This document shows positions 55,800 to 64,000 of a stretch of 64,000 nucleotides of DNA, one piece after another. This stretch comes from Cycas panzhihuaensis. Taxonomy: Eukaryota > Cycadophyta. The stretch spans positions 230,399,741 through 230,463,740 of the forward strand of contig CM041465.1 of NCBI GenBank assembly GCA_023213395.1. The letters run 5' to 3'. The number at the start of each line of letters is the position of its first letter. Within the stretch, counting starts at the first letter, position 1. The translations under genes were made by a program, and so were the position numbers. The notes below the pieces were generated by a model, which saw nothing but the letters and a program-made list of their open reading frames with translations, had not been told where the DNA came from and did no database searches.

Positions 55800-56371
55800 T
55801 ATTTGCCAAGTTAGTACCCTTTACATATAAAGTTATCTAATGAAATACTAGGTAAACCATTCACCATTCCTGACTTTTCCATTTGTTTTAGTGAGTCAAT
55901 TAAGAGATGTTCATACCTCAAATGCCAAGATTTATTATTAGATTTAGAAATAGTATAAGCTTTTACTTCCAAGTGGGGAAGTACAGGGTCTGACAGAAGT
56001 TTATAAAGATCATTATATCTTACTCCTTTTGCAATAATTTTTCCATCTCTCTTCATATCTAGAATATGGCAGTTCCCTTCTTTATCTAAAATGGTTCTTA
56101 ACCCTTTTTTACTTAATTGAGAAATAGAGAGAAGGTTCATTTTCAGACATGGAACAAACAAGACGTTCCTGATCTTTTTTGCATTCCCATTCAGATTTAC
56201 AGAAATAGGTCCAATCCCTTTTATATCAAGAGAGTATTTATCAGCCAATTCTACTGATTTGTCTATATTGCAAGGTTTCAGAGTTTCAAACCATTCTTCT
56301 CGATTTTTCATATGTTTGGAAGCTCTTGAATCTATATACCATACGTCCTTATCTTTCATACTGGCGGCCAA
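55800..56371 (-). pseudogene. Cop-I protease and pre-integrase domain
   Basis: Open from 56371 to 55811. WYIDSRASKHM (near 56310-56341) is the protease active site, with the Gly of Asp-Ser-Gly changed to Arg (GGA to AGA type, G-to-A). Then come LADKYSLDIKGIGPISVNLN, NVLFVPCLKMNLLSISQLSK, the pre-integrase segment WHLRYEHLLIDSLKQMEKSG (family WHxRxGH; here Gly is Glu) and the start of the Cys pair (ICKGY, family CxxC). So the protease is probably inactive, but the frame is largely kept. Confidence 0.88.
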
Positions 56372-57316
56372 GGCAGTGATGAAGGTAGTTTCTTCTTCCT
56401 CTTCTTCATATTTTTCTTTACTATAGCCTCCAATGGGTCATTTTCCTTTCTGAATTTCACTCCATCTTTATGGACACTGATAAGGATAGTACCTGCTCTG
56501 TTTGCAATAGCAGCATATGTCAAAGATTCTACAATTACTGGCAAAATGTCAGGTTCTTCTACAGTTGAAACAGACTCTGTTTTCTCTGCCACGTCCCTGT
56601 CCTCTTTGATTTTGCCAGTGTCCTTATCCCCTGAAATCTAGTGTTTTACTTCATCCTCGAAATTGATGTCTTTCTCTTGTCCCTAGATTTAGTCTGGATG
56701 CAAAGGCATCCTCCAATTCTGATGTGTTTTCATACCTTTTGTTTCTCTGTTCTTATCTTAATAACAAACCTGTCAATTCATCAAGAGTTAACTTATCTAA
56801 TCTATCACTATTTGTGATAGTGTTGACTATTGTGTCAAATGATTTTGGTAATCTTGAAGTCATAATTTCCACTAGATCTTGCTCAGAAATTAGACTTGCA
56901 GCACTCAAGAGGTTATTTCGAATGGTAATAATCTTATGCATAAACTCCGTTACATCTTTATTTTCTTTCATATGAAGCTTGTACAATTCTTCTTTGAGAG
57001 TAATTATTCTTGCTTTATTTTTTTGTCCATATAAATTTTCTAAACATTTCCAAATTTTAGATGCCAGATTCAATTTTTCAACATAAATTAGAACTGAATC
57101 AGAAATTGACATTTTCAAGGTAAGAATATCTATATTATTTCTTTCTTCCCAGTTTTCTAGCTTAGCATCACCAATAGTAGGACATTTTTCAGTTCCTTCA
57201 GTAATGCCCCAGGTATTTTTAACCCTTAGAATGGTTTCCACTTTAATTTTCCAAACATGATAATTAGGACCAGCTAATTTCTCTAGTTCAGGCAAAGAAA
57301 TGAGTGTGGAAGACAT
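56372..57316 (-). pseudogene. gag: Cop-I Gag
   Basis: The chosen start is ATG 57314-57316 (MSSTLISLPELEKLAG), because the 34 codons open before it do not resemble Gag. The text LEKLAGPNYHVWKIKVETIL is the N-terminal gag motif; SKIWKCLENLYGQKNKARII, LKEELYKLHMKENKDVTEFM, DLVEIMTSRLPKSFDTIVNT and KLTLDELTGLLLR complete the UBN2-type domain, open to 56753. After stops near 56690-56760 a Lys/Glu-rich region is open at 56356-56592. No CCHC knuckle is visible; that part may be decayed or lost. Confidence 0.92.
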
Positions 57317-57975
57317 TATTTTCAGAGACTGAAAACTATTTTGGGGTATGGACTGTACTATTATATAGAATTCTGTACAAAACCCTAAGTGTATAGATGA
57401 AGATAAAGTATACCTCAAACTGTAGGTATTTCAGGTGCCTATTCAAATATGAAGACGGATTTGTAAGAAGATTCCTCAGAAGAGAGAAATTGGCCCTGAA
57501 AGAGAAAACTGCGACTAGGGCAGAAATTTAATTTTTGAAAAAATCACAGTGAAAATCTCAAAAATAATCTCTGAAACTAGCTGGAAACTCTAAGTACAAT
57601 TACTGAGAAAGGTTTAAGACTGAGAATACCTGGTTTTATGAGCAGATTAAAAAGATCTCAGAGCTAAAGTCTCCAAACCTACATAGACTGGTTCAGCCTC
57701 TGTTTGGCCTAAAAAACGTCTCCAGATGACTTCACTGCAGAAGAGAAAAGTGTTCTCCATACTGTGATCTATCTTCCCACCAATTTTCACTTCAATCTGA
57801 CACCTTCGAAAAAAAAACATCTGTACAGGTCTGTACGATTCCGTATAGTTCTATACACTAGGGTATTAATGATCTTCTAGCAGAGCTAAGACTGTATCCT
57901 CCTTATCTCCTTCTAGACCTTGACTAGATTATCTTCAGAAGAATTCATCTCCAAATGAGCAGTTGAGATTAACCT
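57317..57975 (-). other. Cop-I leader
   Basis: This is about 660 bases between the primer-binding site and the gag start. No coding signal except the short open extension 57317-57418, which is not gag-like. Confidence 0.6.
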
Positions 57976-57987
57976 GCTCTGATACCA
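57973..57987 (-). other. Cop-I primer-binding site
   Basis: Minus strand TGGTATCAGAGCAGG directly at the LTR edge: a perfect initiator Met-tRNA match over the first 12 bases. Confidence 0.95.
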
Positions 57988-58220
57988 TGATGGAAATCAA
58001 AGGAAAAACAGAACCTGATTTGTACAAGGAAGAGAAAGAGTTGTTTTTCCATTGAGATTTAGTCTCTTTAAATATGCATCAACAATGTGACCATTATATA
58101 TTGAAATGTAATCAATCAGTCTAAGACTACCAAGTGTCACAATCTTATATTGGAGTTACATTTGAGGGTGGTCCCAACATGAGCCCCTTTCTCACTTAGA
58201 TAAAACATTACATATCAACA
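57988..58220 (-). repeat. Cop-I 5' LTR
   Basis: 233 bp, no length difference to the 3' LTR. The terminal 60 bases at the TG end are nearly identical in both copies. Confidence 0.95.
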
Positions 58221-58225
58221 TTGAA

Positions 58226-58972
58226 ATCTCTTATGTAAATGTCTTTAATCCTTTTACTAACAAAGCACTTATATAAAACTTTATTGAGCATAAATACATA
58301 CCTTTTATCCCTACTTTATCTTATCTAAAAGATGAAGTTAGTTCATGATCTCTGTCACCTTTATCTTTATCAAAAATTAAAGTTGAGTTTCCCTCATGAC
58401 TTGTTTAGCAGGTAAGTCCTAAAGTTTCTCAAACTTTTATTATTAAGTGACCTTGTATTACATCATAGTCATAATTTTTAGATTTTCAAAATTTTATTCC
58501 ACATAACTTTGTGGCACAAAACTCAGTAGGGGCACCCACACTTAATTAAGGATTGAATCCTCTTATGCAAGGTGTTCAATGTAGTTATGTTAAATGACCT
58601 ATTCATGCTTATCACCTTCTTTCAACTAACTCAAGCTTAATAAATTCTATAAACTCAACCATATGTCAGTCCCTCTTCTACACTTCTTCTTTTTTCTTAA
58701 ATCCTCCTATAAAAAGGTATTTAACCAAGTGGGTTTAGTATTGGAATCACACAATTATCATTTACATAATAAAACCCTCCTCTTATACTTTTTTATTTTA
58801 CAAATAATCTAGTATCACCTAACATTTCATATCCTCCTATAAGCTTACCACCTCTCACATAAAGCTATTATAAATCCTGTATAGATTATATAAATAACCC
58901 TCTTATAATAGGCATTCAAATGACCCCTCTTCCCCTTATTATTCCTTCTTTTTCATGCTTTAAAGGAATACA
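58226..58972. other. No gene seen
   Basis: AT-rich spacer between Cop-I and Cop-J. No element boundary or reading frame recognised. Confidence 0.5.
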
Positions 58973-58977
58973 TGGAG

Positions 58978-59366
58978 TATTAAAACATTATAATATCAAC
59001 TTTGTTTCATGTAAATGTATGTTTCTTATATATGTATTGTAATGTTAAGGTGACCTTTATTGTAATTTAATCATGTTTTATAATGTGATTAGGTTTACCT
59101 CATTTGTCTCTTATTCAGCCTATTGTATCTCTTAAAATATTGGCAGGTTGCCTATAAAATAATCCCCACACCATTATATTGTACATTGGATTGTGATTAA
59201 TGCAAAAGCTCTGCCTAAATAGAGCTTTACATGGTGACAAATTTACCTGTATTTTATCCAATTGAGTTATGCTTATTTATTTCACATATTTTATTGCATA
59301 GTTCTATTATTTTACTTAATATATTGATCAGAGCATATGATTTCTTAGATCTTGAAGTATTTAATG
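58978..59366 (+). repeat. Cop-J 5' LTR
   Basis: 389 bp. Shared with the 3' LTR: TTAATCATGTTTTATAATGT, GGTTGCCTATAAA, CTACATGGTGACAAATTTACC-type blocks and the end TTGAAGTATTTAAT. GCCTATAAAATAAT near 59153 is a TATA-like candidate. Confidence 0.93.
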
Positions 59367-59935
59367 TGGCCATAACCTCAAAAAAACTAGTAGGGTAGAC
59401 CAAATATCACCTACCTCTATTGTGACAAAACTAGACATCTAATTGATAAATGTAGAAGACATCAAGCTCATCTATAACTCTTGCAGAACTAAGAGATCCA
59501 ATAATATGGGCCAAACTTGTAATAAGTTGTCCCTTATTATCAATAACTAGCCCTAATTTACCAATAAGGAGCATTTTCATATCAACAAGGAGGTCTAAGA
59601 TACCCTTAATAGAGAAAAGGCCATCAATAAGGAGGACCATGCCCTCCTCAAGGAGTCCCTTTTCCACAACAAGGAAGCCTCATTTTACAACAAGAAGGCT
59701 GTTATTAATGACAGGGTAGCCCTATTCAATAATAAGGAGGTCCATCATTCTAACCACAAGGCCAATTCTACTAATAGAATTGGAATCTTAGACCCACTCA
59801 AGCATAAAGACCATAGAATATGCAATAATGCCCCAATTGAAATCAAAGGAACTAGTAAAATAATTAACAATAAGGAGGCAATATGGGAGACAATTAGGAT
59901 ACCTCCTCCTATAACCCGTTCTTTGCAACTATTTC
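59367..59935 (+). pseudogene. gag: Cop-J Gag remnant: zinc knuckle and Asn-Lys-Glu repeat region
   Basis: Only the end of gag is present. The reading YLYCDKTRHLIDKC (59412-59453) fits the Cys-x2-Cys-x4-His-x4-Cys knuckle with the first Cys changed to Tyr (TGC to TAC, G-to-A). Then about 100 codons contain a degenerate short repeat (INKED, HNKEA, YNKKA, FNNKEV, INNKEA) at roughly 7 to 14 residue spacing, seen in DNA as recurring AATAAGGAGG/ACAAGGAGG. The capsid domain expected between the LTR and the knuckle is absent. Confidence 0.65.
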
Positions 59936-60450
59936 TTTATAATTTGATGAGAATACTTGGCTTTTTAACTTAGGTGTAACAAGATATATGATCAGTTTAG
60001 AAAAGATGTTAGAAGAGACCCACCTTATCAGTACTTAAATTGTCATATTTAGTGATAATTTGACTTACGATGTGGCCAAAATTTATAGGGCTCCTATAGC
60101 ATTAAAGGACTCTAAAATCAGGCACCACATTAATAATGTGTTCCTTATACCTAGAATGAAGATGAACCTACTCTCTATTAGCCAAATAGAAAAGAAGAAT
60201 TTAGATGTCCTCTTTAGCCAGGGCATTTGTAGAATCATTGATCATACAATAAAAAAACTAGTGGCTACAGAACATGAAGATAATGGCTTATATAGGCTTG
60301 ATAGTATCCCCCTTACCACTACTCTATAAAATGAATCCTACTCAATGGCCAACATAGCTCAACTTGATAAATGGAAGGATGTAATTGTTGAAGAATCCCC
60401 TAGCATATAAGAACCATGTAAATATTCACATTCAAATGATAATGTCATCT
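59936..60450 (+). pseudogene. Cop-J protease remnant
   Basis: WLFNLGVTRYM (near 59959-59990) aligns with the copia active site (family Asp-Ser-Gly-Ala-Thr): the Asp is Asn and the Ser is Leu, so it is inactive. Open part 60060-60329 gives the rest: VFLIPRMKMNLLSISQIEKK, ICRIIDH and an end GLYRLDSIP. Identification is secure from the NLLSIS segment. Confidence 0.78.
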
Positions 60451-61340
60451 CAAACAACACCAAGGACTATTTATGGCATCAACGCCTTAGTCATTTAAAT
60501 ATGTAAAGCTTAAACCTCATATCTAGGATCTAAATAGTACATGGTTTACCAAAAATTAAGAGATACAATAATATATGTGAGGCTTGCATGAAGGGAAAGC
60601 AACAAAGAGAAAAATTCCCTTCCAAGAATACATGTAGAGCTTCAACACTATTAGAGTTACTCCACTCAGATATTTGTGGGCCCATGCTTGTCCAATCACT
60701 TAATGGAAGCTAGTATTTCATTACATTCATAGATGACTTCTCAAGGAAAATATAGCTTTATTTCTTGAGAAATAAGTACCAAGCCCTGGATAAATTCAAA
60801 GAGTTCAAAGCTACTATAGAAAATGAAGGTGGTATGAGAATCAAGACCCTTATATCAGACAATGATGGTGAGTATATCTTGAATTAGTTCAATAACTTTT
60901 AGAAGAAACATGGTATTCAACGCTAATTCTTAGCACCTTGCATACCACAACAAAATGGTATAACTTAAAGGATGAATTAGACATTGGTAGACAAAGGGAA
61001 ATTCATACTTAGTACTACAAGTCTTACCACTATATTTTGGGGTAATGCCATAGCCATGACTGCATACCTAACCAACATAAGTCCCACAATTATGGTTAGG
61101 AATATTACTCCCGAAGAATCTTGGTCAAATTAGAAACCAATAGTAACACACTTGAAGGTTTTGGATGCACAACATACAAACTTATTCCAAAGGACACTAG
61201 AAAGAAGCTTGATGAAAAAAGCCTAATATCCATCTTCCTTGGCTATGTGCCTAGTTGCAAAGCCTACAAAGTATTTGACATGGTTAGGAACCATGATTAC
61301 ACCACACAAGATGTAATATTTGTAGAAGATTCATAGGACC
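60451..61340 (+). pseudogene. int: Cop-J integrase, catalytic Glu replaced by stop
   Basis: The pre-integrase zinc domain is LWHQRLSHLNM, then CEACMKGKQQREKFPS. The core has LLHSDICGPM (first Asp), FITFIDDFSRKI, LISDNDGEYI (second Asp, codon 60858-60860), and NGIT-stop-RMNQT: the TAA at 60966-60968 occupies the D,D35E Glu position. The open part 61121-61336 continues into the C-terminal domain in a shifted frame (FGCTTYKLIPKDTRKKLDEK, SIFLGYVPSCKAYKVF). Other stops are mostly TAG/TAA. Confidence 0.85.
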
Positions 61341-62400
61341 TAACTCCACCCCAACCTTAGATTGTAGCAACAGAAGAATTTGGTGCATCTCGAGTGACTC
61401 TTAGATAAATTCTAGAGCCACCAATACTAGCCTCCTCCTACACTTTAGGTCCTTCATCGATTCTAATAGTCAAACATGGAAAGTAACTATGGATGAAGAG
61501 ATGAACTCCATCATTAAAAATGACACTTGGGAGCTGATCAAATTGTCACCTGGGAAGAAATCAATTGATTATAGATGGTTATACAAGACAAAATTCTATG
61601 CAGATGGCACTATAGAATGTCATAAAGCTTGCCTTGTAGTGGGAGGTTTCACATAATAAGAGGGGATTAACTATGATGAGACCTTTACACTAGTAGCCAA
61701 CATAACCATATTCCATTTGGTTATGTCCTTAATAGCCTAATTCAACTGGCTTGTTTACTAAATGAATGTCAAGAGTGCTTTCCTCAATGGAGAGCACAAA
61801 GAAGAGGTTTTCTTAAAGCAACCTCTTGGTTATATTATTCTAGGCTAAGAACACTTAGTCTGTAAACTTAAGAAAGCACTTTATGGACTCAAATAGGCAC
61901 CATATACCTGGTACGTAAAAATTTATGCCTTTCTTAACCAATATAGATTTAATTATTCACCTTTTAACCTTGATCTCTATATTTGGGTTAGAGATAATTT
62001 GATCATAATCATTGTTCTCTATGTGGACAATCTTGTAATTACTGGCAATAACACCGATGGTATTACTTAGCTTCAATCAAAATTAAAAAGCAACTTTGAG
62101 ATGATAGATCTTAGGTTGCTTTATTATTTCTTTCGAATTGAAGTTTGGTAAGAACTAGGCAACATCCTCCTAAATCAAACAAAGTATGCTAATGAGCTCT
62201 TAGAAAGATTTAAGATGGTAGAATATAAGCCACCACCAATTCCTATAGAGACAGGAACCAAGCCAAATCTAGATGAACAAGGAAAGTCTTTCAATCCTAC
62301 TTTGTACCGACAGTTAGTTAGGAGCCTCATTTATCTCACCCACACTCATTCAAATATTTCATATGTAGTAAGGATCTACTTTAGGTACATGTCACAACCA
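61341..62400 (+). pseudogene. Cop-J reverse transcriptase, YVDN at the active site
   Basis: The reading has [93 protein letters not shown]-type text (one stop), and VLYVDNLVITGNN. The second catalytic Asp is Asn (codon 62029-62031, a G-to-A change). FEMIDLRLLYYFFRIEV follows. The open part 62215-62415 is the end of RT and start of the bridge (NPTLYRQLVRSLIYLTHTHS). Confidence 0.86.
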
Positions 62401-62982
62401 AAAGAATCTCATTAGAAAGCTACTACTAGGATTCTTAATTATATCTATGGCACACATCAATTTGCTCTTGAATATAACTAAATTGATTCCTCCATCCTAA
62501 AGGGACATATAGATGTTGATTGGGTAGGTTGCTAAGATACTTGTCACTTAACATCAAGTTATTACTTTAACATGAACTTAATTGTAATCTTTTAGAGCTA
62601 TAAGAAGCAATCAAATATTTCCCTTTCCTCCACCGAAGTAGAATATAAAATAGTTATCCATGCTACAACTGAGTTGATTTAACTTAAAAGGATTTTCACT
62701 GAGTTTGGACTTCAATAACATGCACCTACCATCCTTTATTATGATAATCAAAGCATGTTGAAGATGATGAAGAATCTTGTATTCCATACTAAAACCAAGC
62801 ACTTTGAGGTCCATCACCACTTTATCTATGAGAATGTTTAAAATAGAGAAGTTGATCCCGTCTACTGACCAATTGAAGACTAGGTTGTAGACATTTTTAC
62901 CAAAGCACTTGGTAAACCAAAGTTTAAATGGTTTTGACATGACCTCAGCATCAGAAGAAATAAAGCTACTATTAAGGGAGGG
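62401..62982 (+). pseudogene. Cop-J RNase H domain
   Basis: The reading, with stops, has ATTRILNYIYGTHQFALEYN, HIDVDWVGC (family GYxDADWAG), SLSSTEVEYKIVIHATTELI, YYDNQSMLKMMKNLVFHTKT, KHFEVHHHFIYENVQNREVD and EDQVVDIFTKALGKPKFKWF, the complete C-terminal RNase H signature, ending 40 bases before the LTR. The minus-strand open stretch here is a chance reading. Confidence 0.86.
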
Positions 62983-63371
62983 TGTTAAAACATTGTAATA
63001 TCAACTTCATTTTATGTAAATATATGTTTCCTATGTATATATTATAATGTTAAGATAACATTTGTTGTAATTTAATCATGTTTTATAATGTGGTTGGGTC
63101 TGCCTTATTTGCCACTCATTCAACCTATTATATCTTTCAAAATATTGGTGGGTTGCCTATAAATTAAGTTTCACACCATTGTAATGTATATTAGATTGTA
63201 ATAAATATAGAATTTTTGCCTAAATAGAGCTCTACATGGTGACAAATTTACCCATACTTTGTCCATCTGAGTTATGCTTATTTATTTTGCACATTTTATT
63301 ATATAGTTTTATTATTTTACTTAATATATTGATCAGAGCACATGATTTCTTAGATCTTGAAGTATTTAATA
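62983..63371 (+). repeat. Cop-J 3' LTR
   Basis: 389 bp with canonical start TGTTAAAACATTG, preceded by polypurine tract 62971-62982 and followed by TGGAG. Confidence 0.94.
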
Positions 63372-63376
63372 TGGAG

Positions 63377-64000
63377 AAGATCCATAAAATCATGTTTATG
63401 CCTTTTATTTAACATGCTCTTTATGGCAACATAATAACAATCTTCTTGCCTTCTTTTCCTATATACATTTTTTTAGTGATACTCTCAAATAGTTTTATCA
63501 ATTATCCCCTTATTCGATTTTGACATTTTAATAGCTTGCTGATTATTTTTTCACTTATTTTAATATAAAGAAACCTTTTGATTTAAGCATCAAATCTCCC
63601 ATACCTACTAAATAAGGTCTTAAGAAGTCTTATCAAAAATTTTCTAAGAGACTATAAGATTTCATCTTTATCTCCAAATGTGAATATCTTAATAATCTTC
63701 TTATTAAATTATTCTTAAATGCTCTTAGGCCATAATTTTAGCTTGAAGTATTGAGGGTGAATCCTACCTCTTATTAAGATTCCATTAATAAGGCTCTCAT
63801 ATTTGAGACATTTGAGATTCAAGATAGTCTTAAATCTATACCTAAGCCATTCACATGAAAATTTGATAAAGTTAAATATTCTAAATTGATCACATAAAAT
63901 AAGTTATTAGACTTATTTACTTTAACACTTTATGTGCTAGAACATAAGATGAATATCTCTTAAACCAATGTTAGAAACACATAAAAAGTAGAATCTCCTA
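63377..64000. other. No gene seen
   Basis: AT-rich flank continuing from 58972 once Cop-J is removed. No motif or repeat partner recognised. Confidence 0.5.

Larger units (their letters stand above)
52922..58220 (-). mobile_element. Cop-I: complete Ty1/copia element, best preserved in the window
   Basis: LTRs 52922-53154 and 57988-58220 are each 233 bp (minus strand TGTTGATATG...TTTCCATCA), with about 18 differences by eye (about 92 % identity), mostly transitions. Target duplications TTGAA lie at 52917-52921 and 58221-58225. A perfect primer-binding site TGGTATCAGAGCAGG adjoins the 5' LTR; the polypurine tract CATTAAGAGAGGA is next to 53154. All domains are present: gag, protease, integrase with D,D35E, RT with YVDD, RNase H. 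Total 5.3 kb. Confidence 0.97.
58978..63371 (+). mobile_element. Cop-J: Ty1/copia element lacking most of gag
   Basis: LTRs 58978-59366 and 62983-63371 are both 389 bp, homologous throughout. Target duplications TGGAG lie at 58973-58977 and 63372-63376. The polypurine tract ATTAAGGGAGGG ends at 62982. Termini have decayed (5' LTR starts TA instead of TG; the 3' LTR ends TA instead of CA). The interior of about 3.6 kb starts at a zinc-knuckle remnant, so the gag domain is missing; protease, integrase, RT and RNase H follow in copia order. The sequence after the 5' LTR (TGGCCATAACCTC) does not match the Met-tRNA primer site. Confidence 0.94.

Noticed and set aside
59367-59379. TGGCCATAACCTC after the Cop-J 5' LTR considered as a primer-binding site
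   Set aside because: It starts TGG but does not match the initiator Met-tRNA complement and I cannot assign another tRNA.

Overview
The window looks like intergenic, transposon-dominated DNA from a large land-plant nuclear genome. The evidence is several lineages of plant LTR retrotransposons, copia primer-binding sites matching plant initiator Met-tRNA, and a plant-type LINE. Most reading frames are dead through C-to-T / G-to-A changes, the decay expected of methylated plant heterochromatin. I found no host protein gene, rRNA, tRNA or CRISPR array. A species cannot be named; a gymnosperm-like or other large genome is only a guess. Names used here (Gyp-A, Cop-F and so on) are my own.

Layout. 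(1) 1-13629: two Ty3/gypsy elements on the minus strand, both with 2.6-kb LTRs. Gyp-A (1-9194, 3' end outside the window) sits inside the gag gene of Gyp-B (9195-13629). (2) 13630-16500: a GC-rich hairpin and a long decayed reading frame of unknown family (ORF-K, 14180-16080). (3) 16501-20735: a LINE fragment carrying an internally deleted 3.5-kb copia element (Cop-E1). (4) 20736-23800: AT-rich DNA, a compound microsatellite and a solo copia LTR with perfect target-site duplications. (5) About 23800-43495: a second copy of the LINE+Cop-E locus, opened by a nest of insertions: LINE > Cop-E2 > Cop-F (26818-41953) > Cop-G (27686-37752) > solo gypsy LTR Gyp-C (34715-37221). (6) 44333-51580: a degenerate 32-bp tandem repeat followed by Cop-H (44596-51580). 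(7) Cop-I (52922-58220), the best preserved element, then Cop-J (58978-63371), then flank.

How the parts work. Each complete element is a cis unit: LTR (promoter and polyadenylation), primer-binding site, gag, protease, integrase and RT/RNase H (copia order; RT before integrase in gypsy), polypurine tract, LTR. All coding regions are pseudogenes. In places one can see the lethal change, such as a missing catalytic acid in integrase or RT, a lost zinc-knuckle cysteine, or a stop in the protease active site. Target-site duplications were read directly for Cop-F (CAAAA), Cop-H (GGACA), Cop-I (TTGAA), Cop-J (TGGAG) and solo LTR F2 (CTCTC). They are one base off for Cop-G, Gyp-C and Cop-E.

All alignments were made by eye. 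Boundaries of LTRs with TSDs are good to the base; domain limits are approximate.
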